Shown: positions 33,420-45,032 of the stretch, in pieces
Position numbering within the stretch: position 1 is the first letter of the stretch
How the letters are laid out: each line of letters starts with the position of its first letter
From: Argopecten irradians
Taxonomy: Eukaryota > Mollusca > Bivalvia > Pectinida > Pectinidae
Reading direction: 5' to 3'
Length of the DNA stretch: 64,000 nt
NCBI RefSeq assembly: GCF_041381155.1
Contig: NC_091134.1
Location: 41,189,338 to 41,253,337 of the forward strand
Notes under the pieces: model-generated
Told to the model about the DNA's origin: nothing
Database searches by the model: none
The model's input: the letters and a program-made list of their open reading frames with translations, nothing else
Program-made: the position numbers and the translations under genes

Positions 33420-35910
33420 AATGCGTACATTCTCAATTTTCTTTAAGATAAATAGTTTTCAGCGTTTCAAATTCAGACCAAAGGTTAATTTTTAAAGATT
33501 TGGGTAGATAAACCTACATACAGAAACCAACTATGTATACTACATATATGTATATATCTACTTGTCGATCAGCTACCTGGCTGAGCTAGCATTGGTGTTT
33601 ACCGACGCATAACAAGTGGAACATTACTAAATACATTGTATGACAATAGTGCACTGTCAGTTATAGTTATCAGTAACCTGACCGCAACTACAAAATAATG
33701 CTTACTTCACAATATGTTTTTAAAATCCCTTTTAAATGATATCATGTGTTTATTTTCTACTTTTAACGCGGATTCAATATATAACACTGTTATTGACTTA
33801 TCAAATACATTTATTGTAAATTCGGTTTATAGATCTAGATAATATTTTCAGTAAACATTCGCTCACGTGTGACACTAGTTCATTCGTGCAAGATCAGAAA
33901 AGATACTCCACAGTAAAGCAACTATCCACATGCAGGTACATTTTGGTGCATAAACATAAATAAATACGTGACTGTTTAAGTTCACTGCTCATCAAAGCTA
34001 ATCTTAAAAATATAACGAATATGATTAGCTTTGTCATTAAATGATTTCAGTGCGTCATGTTACTGCATATAACAAAATTTGTAAAACTGCATATAACAAA
34101 ATTTGTAAAATCAATGTTCTGTATAAAAACTTCGAGGATCAGGTTGATTGGAGATCCAAATCATAACGTTAGGTCGGCGTTTTTTTCGCGTGAGTACTTC
34201 GACTTTCCTAGCTTCACTACGAAAAGATGGCTACATAGAAGTTCAGAAACATAAACTAGTATCTACTAACCACCAACAAGCCAAATCGATATTGCAATGC
34301 AAGCATATAAGGAAATGCCGGATATATCTCTATAGTACAATTGAATTACATGTATATGCTTATATATATGAACAATAGGTTAATAGTTTTGAAGAGGTCG
34401 ATGCATATTTTTATTAACCGAGGACGAAGTAAGAGGTCCTAATGTATAATATAGACCAAAGTCAAACACGTTGATTCCTCACACATCCCCGGAAAATTGG
34501 GTTCAACTTACTTGGATAAAATCTAACATGTTCATATTGCAATGTAAGCTTATTCTATGAACAATGTATTTCCAAGAACGTATGTTCTACAATTGTAGTA
34601 ATCGTTAAGTGTATATGTAATTTTGAGTAGCTCTAGTGCATTTTGGAGAAAACAATGAATAGCCGATTATAATATTTTCATTTCCAGCGGGAAAAAGTAA
34701 CTGATTGTATTCAGTTCCGATAAGATGTAAACATGGATGTTTGTTAGAAAATAACATATTTTATATTATGAAAGCTGCAAGTAATATGCAAATGCACAAG
34801 AAAATTTAATATGTTACTTAATGATGCGTAGCTAGAATTTAACTTGTGAAAAAATGCATTTCAAAATACCACGATATTCTGTATTGTGTAAAACAACAAA
34901 GAATGATGATCAACTTCAAACGGGCTTGTCATAACAAGTTTTTAAACAATCGCGAAACAAATGGAGGAACAGAAAATCGCAAAAATCTTCTCTCTTTTTT
35001 TTCCATTTTTCCATTTTTTTCCCCAATTTGCATTGTCTCTTATTCATCATGATATGATCACAATAATACGCTAATAATTGTTAAAGTTTTCATTGAATCT
35101 ACTGGTTTTAAGGTATTTTATGTAATAAAGGTACACGTACTAATATAAATACTGTGTAGCTGGTATAGCAGCATTTATACTACATCATTGGTGTCCAAAT
35201 AAATTTGGTAATAATCTCCACTTTAAAAGATCGAACGTATTTAATTTACTTTTACATACGGTGGATTTTTTTTCAGAATTACAATAATCGTTAGTATATT
35301 TCTAACACTTTCTATATGCAACAGGTTGCTTTTCACGCGCTGTCTGTAGTATAACAGTATAACAATAGAGAATGGTACTTAACAATCAGTATAACAATAG
35401 AGGTAGTATTTAACAATCAGTTAATAACAAAAGAAAATCGCGAAAATGTTGACCCGCAAAAAGAAGTTTATCTTTAGAGAATGTATTGCAACAAAACACA
35501 ATTTGGGAAATACTCAAAATTGCAAGACGGGAATGAAATATGCTGGGGCTGTATCATTGATTGTTAAGAGAATTGCGAGGGTTGATAGACATTTCCGCAA
35601 GTAAATTTGTTGGACTACATATATCATGTATCTTTTAGATTTCATACAGTCATCAGTTTCCACAGGTTTTCAAAAACATTTCGTCAGATTGCTCGCGTCA
35701 TCAAATAGTCCGAAGAACACAAAATTCAATGTTTTAGATCATATAACATGGAGCCATTACGCAAGAAATTACGGTACACGTATATTATGCTTTGAACTGT
35801 CTTTACTGTCTGCTAGCTAAAACCTATATGTATAGTATTTTTTCTATTGACACAGCATAGTCTCAATCTAAGTTGTATGTCATCAATGAATTCTGCTAAC
35901 GACGGCATTT
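33420..35910. other. Intergenic between B-box copy 2 and TMEM135-like gene
   Basis: To about 35000 this is the upstream part of segmental-duplication copy 2, including a 24-bp tandem duplication (ACTGCATATAACAAAATTTG unit, 34062-34109). 35000-35910 is AT-rich and contains the 3' UTR of the TMEM135-like gene (minus strand); no clear poly(A) signal was chosen. A short imperfect repeat, AGTATAACAATAGAG, is seen at 35350-35405. Confidence 0.45.
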
Positions 35911-38900
35911 TCATGCAAATATATCACTTAATTGCCTGATCCTTTTCCTTGGTCGCACAACAGGATTTTTGATATCACCTACAAAAAATCTCAGCATGCC
36001 ATTCAAGAGAATGGACAGCGATTCTGGTTCACGTTCATAAGCATGCATGATTGAGATCATCGATATAGCGTAGAGAAGAACGGATCCGTACGGTATGTCC
36101 ATCTTGGATCCAAGTCCGGTGCCTTTTACCCATGTGTATAACGCATACAGCGTGTGAGGTATCAGGAACAGAGACAGTTCCTTCCGACGATTGGCACGTT
36201 CTAGAAGAACACTAAATCCACACACAAGTCCTCCCAATACGGGAATATAGCTGGCCAATGGCGGGGGCTTCTTGTTAACGTTCCTCAACAGACAAATTGT
36301 GTATTTTGCAAGCATAACCATGGTAGCCAGAAATGATGTGGAAAAAATGACGTTTTTCACCAATGATTTCAGCACTGTTTTCGGTCTGCAATAGAAAGTA
36401 GATAACTATATGTTTTTAATTATATGTTTTTTATATAAGCAGATGCCTGCTGTTTAAACCAATTCCATGTATAGTGACGAGAAGGAAGTGATGTTGCTTC
36501 GATATTGTGATTTCATTTAAGGATTAAAGTCTCTTTCTGGTGGTTCTATCGAAGGATAAAGTTGAGTAGGGTATCGATATTTGGAATGGACCGCTTCGCG
36601 GTCCATGAAACAAATATCGATACCCTACTCAACTTTATCCTTCGATAGAACCACCAGAAAGAGACTTTAATCCTTATATTTACAGTCTGAACTATTATTT
36701 TCATAGCTCAAAATTTACCCTTAATAGTGTTTATGGCATTTATAAGACTAAAATTGAATTATATCGTTTGGTTCCGACAGGCATTTGGAACAGCCACTTG
36801 AAGTGGCGGAAATTCCCGCCAATTTATCAATGAACATACCAATAAAATGAGTTCCGTCTGATGAAGCATATATCTGGGGTTTTCCCGGTATGGAACTATA
36901 AATCATTTTATTTATCTGTTGTTAAAAACACCATGGTGCAAAGCAGTTTGGTTTTAATCTTTTGCTTCGTATGATTTCACACGCTTACACAATTCATAAC
37001 GTGGCAGGATATTTAACGTAGTTGTGACGCGGTGTCCGATTCAAACCGCCTGTGTCAAGGAGGTGTGACAAACAGAGAGTTTCTTCAATTTTTGATCACT
37101 TAAGTTCTACTTAATCAGTTCACGTTTGAAATTTCTTGAATACACGGATGTTTACATAGTTTCATGTCATTATTTCCGGATTTTGGAGATTTTCAAATGT
37201 ATCGGACGTCGTTTCGAGGAACATGTACAAACACAGGTAGGCCCACTACTGTAAACGTTTACTGTACCGCTCTCAAAATGTTAACTATATTCATATTGTT
37301 GTTTCAAACACTTCAATAAATATTAGAGGTATCTATTACAAGTATTGTAAAGCTACAATTGTAGGATTCCGTTTCATTGATATTTCGAAACACCCAAACG
37401 TACCTACTCTCGCCGATTCACAGTAGATTCTAGATAACGTACAGGACTTGTCTGTCCGCCGAGGTGAACAAAAATGCTTTGTCGTGCTAGGTCGTTTTGG
37501 TTAAACTTATCCACCTCAAATACTGATGTTGTTCTGACATATCTTATCCATTCGCGTACAACCAAAGATGTTAAAAATACGAATAGAATGAAGATCTAGG
37601 CTACATGTGGTAGAGAACAACACAGACTCACCGACACACAACATGTAAACATTGCGACGTCATCGGAATGTGCAAAACTGTACATTGTACAACATTGTTT
37701 ATTTATCATACGCACGGAAGCATTGGTCAAAGAGGTACGTAGTAACATAAACAATGTAACTTTTCTACATTTGTATTTACACACGTACATGTATATGTGT
37801 TAAAACCTATTTTGATACATGTACATGTTCATCGAACGTACGTTCGGTTACTGAAAACACCAAAAGTTTCTGATTTGGACCATCATAAATTCATCCGCGC
37901 GGCTCCAAATTGCGCGTGACATACTCAATCTATCGAGAAATAAAGTTGAGTAGCCTTTGGTTGAAATCAACAGGGTTTATACTATCAATTCACCACTGAC
38001 TGTAAATATAATACCTTAATAACGTATACTTTAAAATTACATTGTACATATATTCATTTTTGTATATTATTGTTAATATTATTATTAACAATTTAGCAAA
38101 TAAGTTAAATAACTAATTGATGATAATAAGATGCTTTTGATTCAAGTAATTCGGTGTCATGCAGACTTCATAGAATCTTGTGACCTCAGACTTCACACTT
38201 AAATATTATTTTATTCTACCAGGTTGTGCTAACACCTATGAAAACGGAATATTACGTGTGTTTTAAATAAAAAGGAACAAAATGGAAGGAAAGACATCAA
38301 CTTCATACACTTATATTGCATACTTGCCTTTTAATGACTAGTTTCCGCCTAAATATAACAATGGGTGCTAGATGTATTGGCAAGTATAGTTTGGCGAAAG
38401 AGGGGATACTGAGGATCATATCTTTGAAGGCGTGCTTGGTACACGAATCGGAATGTAGTCCAGCTTCCTGGCACGTGAGGAACCGATCTCCAGTGTCTCT
38501 GAACAGTTTCTGTAGGGTTTTGTCATTGTAGTCGCGTGACCACTTTAGGACTGAGTAGTAATATCCTTTATGGAGAAGATCTGGACGGAGTGCAACACAG
38601 TGTACCAAAAAGCCACAGCACAGACAGAACAGCAACGTCTCACTGTAAGGGATTTCCGGCACCTTCTCTCTGGTTACCAGGGTGGACACGAGAGCCCCAA
38701 ATGCACGTGACACGGCGAATAGGGTGTATATGAGTCGTCTGCCGGGGTCCTCGACCCCTATCGTCAGGCCAGCCACACCACCGGCTATACAGTTATTCCA
38801 GCCATCCTGAAGCACAGGAATAGCATATCGATTTATCCCACCAATACGTGATTTTAATTTTATTTATGAAAATGTCTCTGTTGATCCCAACGACAGCGCA

Positions 38901-41900
38901 CGATGTCTCCAGAGTAAAAACAAGAAGGAACAGTACCAAAACATGAAAAATGTAAAACGGATTAGAATAAGAACGACCATGGACAAGCAAAGTTTTACAG
39001 TGGTCTAATGAATAAAACTGAATAAAGCTTTTTGAATGAATTTAAAGTTTCATCGACGAATACCTGGAATCTTACAATGAGATCTATATATGACCTAAGA
39101 TGCTTACTTTACAACGGTGTTCCACATAAGTTGTATATTGTACACAATGTGTCTGCCATGTACTTGCTGTCCTTGTTCATCCCGATATAAGCCTAATGTT
39201 TTCTTCATAAAACAAACGCTACTTGATGTAAATTCATCTTGATTTCAAATTACCTTGGAATTCCTCATTTCCTGTAATATCTCTCTAACAAGTTCGTACG
39301 TGCTTGGATACAGGCCAAGGAACCCAGCAAATCGGAGACAGTCTTTGGAGAAAATTTTCTTCAGAATGTCAGGAAGTCTGGAAATAGTCGGAGATGAAGC
39401 ATATCAACGTTCACATATATGTCTACACAGAAGAACTTTCAAACTTTGTCAAACTGTAAACAAACTTATCTCATCATATCATAATTATTTAAATGACATA
39501 TAGAGACAACAACGGATATATTGACATCATACAGGCCTATATGTTATGACATCATGTTACAAATCACGAGTAGTTAAGATAAGGGGATATCAATAAAAAG
39601 CGACTCACACGAGACAAATTTAAAACAAGAGATCAAATTAGACATGAGTATCAGAAAAGCAAGTGTACTCTTAAGTACTCTAAAATGTTTTCATTAATAT
39701 ATTTTTTCATTCCAATTTAGGAAAAAGAATTGAACAACGGATTGATTAAGAATATCGAAAATCTTGAAACACTATTCTTGAAATTCTAGTTTCTGCCATA
39801 TTTTTCTACCAAAAGCCGTTGCCGTGTTTTTGTGTTTTGGGGGGTAGCCCTGTTTCACAAGTAATGTATCGAGCACTCGTGAAAAATCCATAGTTTTTCT
39901 GTTGGAGCCTGTGTTTAGACATCTTAAAGACATCATTAAATCATTTTTATGAACATTGTACAATTACATGAATTTGATATACTGAAATATAAAAGTGATC
40001 CTTAGCAAATTTTGAGTAGTATATATCACTATCAAAGATGTAGATGATGACTATTACTAACTGTGCCATTATATGGAAATGTTAAATATTTAGAAAATTA
40101 ACGTTATGTATAATTCAATGAATACACTTAGTCTACTATAGGTACACATATAGCCTTAGACATCAGGTCGCAGTAACCAGACGGTTATAGACGGTTATAT
40201 GTATATGCCTTGTAGCTATCATGACCAAGTCAACAGATTCCGATACACTATTACTTAAGTGCGTATTCGTGACAAGAAGTGGTCAGATTACTTAAGAAGG
40301 ATATGTACTCTGACATTTATTATAAAACTGATTGATGTTAAATATTTAGAAAATTTCATAATATATTATACCAATTTATAGCTAAATTGTTATAATTTAT
40401 AACATGGAGACGAATGTGCCATTATATGGAAATGTTAAATATTTAGAAAATTAACGTTATGTATAATTCAATGAATACACTTAGTCTACTATAGGTACAC
40501 ATATAGCCTTAGACATAGACGGTTATATGTATATGCCTTGTAGCTATCATGACCAAGTCAACAGATTCCGATACACTATTACTTAAGTGCGTATTCGTGA
40601 CAAGAAGTGGTCAGATTACTTAAGAAGGATATGTACTCTGACATTTATTATAAAACTGATTGATGTTGAATGTCCATGTACCTCTATATAAACCAAGATT
40701 TCACAAGCTAACGGGGTCAACTTCCCCCAGTACTTGACCATGAGTACTGGGCCATACTTTGCCATGCGGAATAAAGTACTGAAACCACAACTCAGCATTT
40801 GACTTATACTCAACTTTACTCTACAACGTCTACACCTCATCGACATAAACAGCCACAAAGAAAAAGAATACTTCATAACTCGATTCCGCCAACGCTGGTA
40901 CATATATCACTGCAGTAGATCCTCATTTGTTCAAAATGTCACAAAAACCTGCATCCTGGTATAACCGTCTTCATTCTTCGTTCTTTTGTATTTGTTTTAT
41001 AATTTTAAAGATTTTTGCTCAATGATATATTATAAGACTCTTTCATATATAGATATGAAGGATAGAGTTATTCTACCCGATGATCACTCGGGTTTTACTT
41101 TTTGTGATTCCTAGGGTAGAATATCACTATCCATCATATCCACTTTGAATATTTTCTCTCATACCTTGACGCTTCAGTGCAATTTCACAATCTTGATATC
41201 CTGCCATTTTGAAATAAATTCGAAGAAAACAGCTACTGCAATTATTCATACTTGAGAAAATGTGTGACATTTTAACGCAATTCTCTTTTTCTGCATTCTT
41301 TATAGTAAAACCAATCTAGTTTCTGAGAATACCTAATAGTAAATACTAACGTTAAAGTTCACCGAGAAAATAGTGATTTTGTCGACAGGTTGACGTCACG
41401 AGGTTGCACTGCATGGGTGGCCATGTAATACAGTCTCAGACAATATGGGTATAACATGGGAGAAACCAGTATCACATAGAGGTAAGGCAAAGTATCAACC
41501 TTCGTTATAGAAAGTAATTTTGATTTGTGATGAATGTTTCTATGAGTCACTGGGAAAAGTTTCTTCCGTAGTGATGGCGGGTGACACAATACGTTCTCAT
41601 GTTAAGTGAGTGTATGGGTTCATGTTTTGACGTGCTAATGATACACACTCTGTTTAAATGTAGATAATAGAGTTCAGCGGTGTTGTCTACATCTGCACTA
41701 CTACTAGTATAGTATTAAGGCATCCTATTGATGCTATCAGGACATTGAAAAACGCTTGAATATTCGGGAACATTTGCAAGAATTTCTGAACATAAGAGGA
41801 CTGACAGAAATTGCGTGAACTTTTGAAAAATACATGTAATGAGACTTACCTCTCTCGGAAGGGATTGCGTACGAGAGCTGATACGCCCATCACGCCCCCA

Positions 41901-42019
41901 TACAGAACAGCCCCACTTGTGAAGCCTTTTAGGAAACGTGCTAAGAACATCTCCGCTGCATCGGGAACCTTTTGTCTCCATTGTGACTCGGACATACTGT
42001 CTTCTGTTTCTGCGTCCAT
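35911..42019 (-). CDS. TMEM135: Transmembrane protein 135-like
   Basis: Four exons on the minus strand: 42019-41850, 39377-39254, 38806-38328, 36385-35911. All are in phase, 415 residues (human about 458). TMEM135 is a multi-pass peroxisomal/mitochondrial membrane protein affecting mitochondrial dynamics and lipid handling; its family is related to Tim17/22/23. Visible: two similar halves. Half 1 has GGVAGLTIGVEDPGRRLIY and later PYSETLLFCL; half 2 has GGLVCGFSVLLERANRRKEL and PYGSVLLYAI. Between them lies a HSDSC Cys/His stretch like the CKHYEDNC region of vertebrate TMEM135. The vertebrate N-terminal Cys-rich segment is missing; exon 1 has no cysteine. Intron 3 uses a GC donor (AAAAG|GCAAGT). 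Intron 1 holds a local duplication, intron 3 a 1.3 kb TIR element. Confidence 0.85.
36518..36676. repeat. Near-perfect 159-bp palindrome
   Basis: Two 66-base arms (36518-36583, 36611-36676) starting TAAGGATTAAAG are inverted copies with no mismatch that I can see. They flank a 27-base centre that is itself a hairpin (GGACCGC TTC GCGGTCC). Lies in intron 3 of the TMEM135-like gene. Confidence 0.9.
36674..38011. mobile_element. Candidate 1.3 kb TIR element
   Basis: TTATATTTACAGTC at 36674-36687 and its exact complement at 37998-38011. The word CTACTCAACTTTAT, or its complement, occurs both in the adjoining palindrome and just inside the right end, suggesting the palindrome is made of ends of the same family. 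No transposase frame found. Confidence 0.55.
40062..40667. repeat. Tandem duplication in TMEM135-like intron 1
   Basis: Copy 1 (40062-40339) and copy 2 (40415-40667) are nearly identical, starting TGTGCCATTATATGGAAATG. Copy 2 lacks a block of about 24 bases present in copy 1 around 40166-40190. Offset 353 bp. Confidence 0.92.
41052..41140. repeat. Imperfect hairpin
   Basis: GATATGAAGGATAGAG.TATTCTACCC and its near complement GGGTAGAATA.CACTATCCATCATATC flank a loop of about 35 bases. Possibly a tiny foldback element. In intron 1 of the TMEM135-like gene. Confidence 0.6.
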
Positions 42020-42080
42020 CACTCAGGACACTAAATAGCCTAGATGATATCTGTTGTTTATCGTTATCTCGTTTTTATAT

Positions 42081-42119
42081 TTGTGTGTGTGTGTGTGTGT
42101 GTGTGAGTGTGTGTGTGTA
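42081..42119. repeat. (GT)n microsatellite
   Basis: About 19 GT units with one GA interruption, about 60 bases upstream of the TMEM135-like start codon, so probably in its 5' UTR or promoter. Confidence 0.95.
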
Positions 42120-42420
42120 TGTATTCGTTCATACTGATAATAGCAAGGGGCTATGAATACAATGTATATGGGTATATGGGTAGGTCGTCACCTGATAAAT
42201 AAACATACGATATGATGTGTAATGCACAATATAAATGTAGGAAAATTTTGGATTGAAGAATGTTGATACGTTTAGATCGTACGAGATAGACCCTTTTAAT
42301 TGGATTAATCAGTATACTACTCGAGAGTTTCTTCCCATGGTGTGTGCTATTAATCACGTCTTATATAGATGAAGATGAGAGTACCTTGATAGGTATCGCG
42401 CCTTCAGTGTTGCTATACTA

Positions 42421-42476
42421 TATTCCAGGGGTGGATTTCAAGACAGTGATAATAACCCCTGGGGTATCGAGGATGG
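42421..42476 (+). repeat. Short dispersed repeat, copy 3
   Basis: TTCCAGGGGTGGATTTCAAG, then AACCCCTGGGGTATCGAGGA and TGG. Closely resembles 6487-6542. Confidence 0.6.
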
Positions 42477-42714
42477 AAAAGAACATTATATTACAGATGT
42501 ATATAAAGCTGTCCCTAAATATAGAACAATTGAAGTTATAGCATGTTGAAACATTTGGTGCTGAATAATATCATATTTTTCTTCTGATTTGTAGGTATGA
42601 AAATAACGCCACATACGACTTTAATGGGGGTATTTTAGCAAGTAGTGACACGCATGAGTTGCAAGAGACTGCTTAACCTACAGTGCAGTGATAGCAAAAC
42701 ATACTGTATAAACA

Positions 42715-42953
42715 TACTAGAACTGTCGCCAGAGTGGGCGACTAAATAACTCAATTAATAGGGGACATTGCAAAAACCTATGTAGTTTACTCAACCTTCC
42801 TTTTATGTTCTATATACGTATCAAATTTCATCAACATCTGTAGTTTAGGAGGAGCTCGCTGGACAAAGTTGTGTATACAGACAGGCAGACAGACAGACAA
42901 CCCGATTCCAGTATACCCCTCTTAACTTCGTTGCGAGGTGGGTATAATAATCC
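42715..42953 (+). repeat. Dispersed 230-300 bp repeat, copy 2
   Basis: ACTAGAACTGTCGCCAGAGT, AATAGGGGACATTGCA, AGGAGGAGCTCGCTGGACAA, GACAGACAGACA, GATTCCAGTATACCCCTC, GAGGTGGGTATAATA. Same family and orientation as 17455-17762. Confidence 0.85.
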
Positions 42954-43293
42954 ATGATCATAAAACATAATATGCAAGTAATTAGAGGCTTGGGTGGGGA
43001 CTCTTTCGCTGATTTCATAAGAAGCGCCATAGAGCACAATTTGGCTGATTCATCATGACCACCTCGTTGGAGACAGTTCATCATTATGACCTCATTGGAA
43101 ACCATTCTTGAGTGGGAATAATTCTAAAGCTTATACAGGCCTCGATTGGAATACTTTCGCTGATTTTAATAGAACAGTCGGTGGGAACAATTATGACAAG
43201 TCGTATTGATATTTAATACATAATACAGGAAAACCCCTATAACTAGAACAGCAGGGTACCACACCAATAGCTCGAGGAATACGGAGCATTCTG
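42954..43293. other. Intergenic, weakly repetitive
   Basis: Two loosely similar stretches built around CTTTCGCTGATTT (near 43003 and 43149) and repeated CCTC.TTGGA.AC words near 43060-43110. No coding sequence. Confidence 0.35.
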
Positions 43294-43748
43294 TAGCTTA
43301 AGTTAAAAAGTTATTGAAATCTTTTCACCTTAAGCTAAAATCCTTTTAACTTAAAAAAAGAAGTTAAAATTGTAAAGATACTTGACTTATGATAATACAA
43401 AAATAATTTGTCTGAAGTTAGAATTCTCAATTTTGCATTATCACTTTTTTCGATTGAAGTTAAAAAGGTTTTTGACTAAGTTAAAAAGTGTTGTTTTTTT
43501 CATAATCATTTTTCCGACTTAAAGTAAAAAGATGTTATTACTTCAGCTGAAAAATTTATTTCAGCTTAAGTCGAAGAAGTTTTTTTTTCACATTATCACT
43601 TTTTAATTATGTTTAAAAGATTTATTTTTATTTTTAAAAGTAAAAAAAGTGATAATGCAAATAAAAAAAGAAGCATTTTAACTGAAGTTGAAATCTTTTC
43701 AGCTTAAGCTAAAACTTTTTTTGTGAAATAACTTTTTAATTCAAGCTA
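43294..43748. mobile_element. AT-rich foldback element of AAGTTAAAA / GCTTAAG units
   Basis: Left end TAGCTTAAGTTAAAAAGTTA, right end its near complement TAACTTTTTAATTCAAGCTA. The interior is a mosaic of AGTTAAAAAG, CAGCTTAAG.TGAAA and TTTAACTT words in both orientations, with a central inverted pair CATTATCACTTTTT / AAAAAGTGATAATG. Non-coding. Confidence 0.75.
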
Positions 43749-44040
43749 TTTATGTATTAGATTTCAAAACGGCTTGCCATAAACATCTCCTTGCTTCATT
43801 ACATCGATGAGGACAATATCATAGATATCATATGAACTCTAGATCTTGGCTCCATTATTTAGGGTACCCACTCGTTCTCTTGTAATGTGCTTTCCTTTTT
43901 TCTGAACTGTATCAGCTAATATTTCATAAAATATACGATTCAATATCATAGAAATACACGAATAATTATTTTTTTCCAGACGAATATGAATTTCAAACGA
44001 ATCTTGTATATAGAATAGTACCTGACTAGCACTTAAAAAT

Positions 44041-45032
44041 ATCGACAATGCAGTCAAGAGTGTAATGTATATCTTGTGGCACCTGATATAAAGGACAACA
44101 CAACATTCTCTTGTGAATGTATTATAATATAATGTTAACATTTAATAAATTCATATTACAAGACAATGTTGCTAACTCGCCTTTTTATAATATCTATTTG
44201 TGTAATACATGGAAGTATATTCACAAGCTGTTATTGTTAGGTATAGGTCAAAGAGATTATGGAGTAAAGAGGAACTGAACTACTAGTTTTATTTATTAAT
44301 ACAATCTTTACTTGTAACAAACTTTCAAAGCTTTTAACTTAGCGTGATCACAATTTCCAAACTAATTACCAATCGACAATGCAGTCAAGAGTGTAATGTA
44401 TATCTTGTGGCACCTGATATAAAGAACAACACAACATTCTCTTGTGAATGTATTAAAATATAATGTTAACATTTAATAAATTCATATTACAAGACAATGT
44501 TGCTAACTCGCCTTTTTATAATATCTATTTGTGTAATACATGGAAGTATATTCACAAGCTGTTATTGTTAGGTATAGGTCAAAGAGATTATGGAGTAAAG
44601 AGGAACTGAACTACTAGTTTTATTTATTAATACAATCTTTACTTGTAACAAACTTTCAAAGCTTTTAACTTAGCGTGATCACAATTTCCAAACTAATTAC
44701 CAATCGACAATGCAGTCAAGAGTGTAATGTATATCTTGTGGCACCTGATATAAAGAACAACACAACATTCTCTTGTGAATGTATTAAAATATAATGTTAA
44801 CATTTAATAAATTCATATTACAAGACAATGTTGCTAACTCGCCTTTTTATAATATCTATTTGTGTAATACATTGAAGTATATTCACAAGCTGTTATTGTT
44901 AGGTATAGGTCAGAGAGATTATGGAGTAAAGAGGAACTGAACTACTAGTTTTATTTATTAATACAATCTTTACTTGTAACAAACTTTCAAAGCTTTTAAC
45001 TTAGCGTGATCACAATTTCCAAACTAATTACC
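44041..45032. repeat. Three tandem 331-bp units
   Basis: Units start ATCGACAATGCAGTCAAGAG at 44041, 44372 and 44703, period exactly 331. They differ by only a few substitutions (for example ATAAAGGACAA versus ATAAAGAACAA). The unit has no coding sequence and is not seen elsewhere in the window. Confidence 0.95.

Larger units (their letters stand above)
27741..35000. repeat. Tandem segmental duplication carrying both B-box genes
   Basis: Copy 1 is about 27741-31320, copy 2 about 31680-35000. Besides the coding regions, the upstream DNA aligns in the same order. Shared blocks include CGCATGCGCC, ACTAAAACGAAACT, CAGCTACCTGGCTGAG with GTTTACCGACGCATA, CCACAG.AAA.CAA, AAAATCAATGTTC, GATTGTATTCAGTT and TGTGAAAAAATGCATTTCAA. 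Divergence is considerable in non-coding DNA. A MITE (30464-30670) is seen only in copy 1. Confidence 0.85.
36386..38327 (-). other. TMEM135: GC-AG intron of the TMEM135-like gene
   Basis: On the minus strand the donor reads AAAAG|GCAAGT, the classic GC-donor consensus, and the acceptor TTGCAG|A. This joins VIKR-PKTVLKS in frame (phase 2). The GT a few bases further in would leave the last exon out of frame. Confidence 0.85.

Noticed and set aside
42081-42156. Val/Cys-rich peptide from the GT repeat
   Set aside because: A translated microsatellite, not a gene.
43839-44141. 100-residue frame on the minus strand
   Set aside because: It enters the 331-bp tandem array, and its other frames are equally open; no conserved motif.
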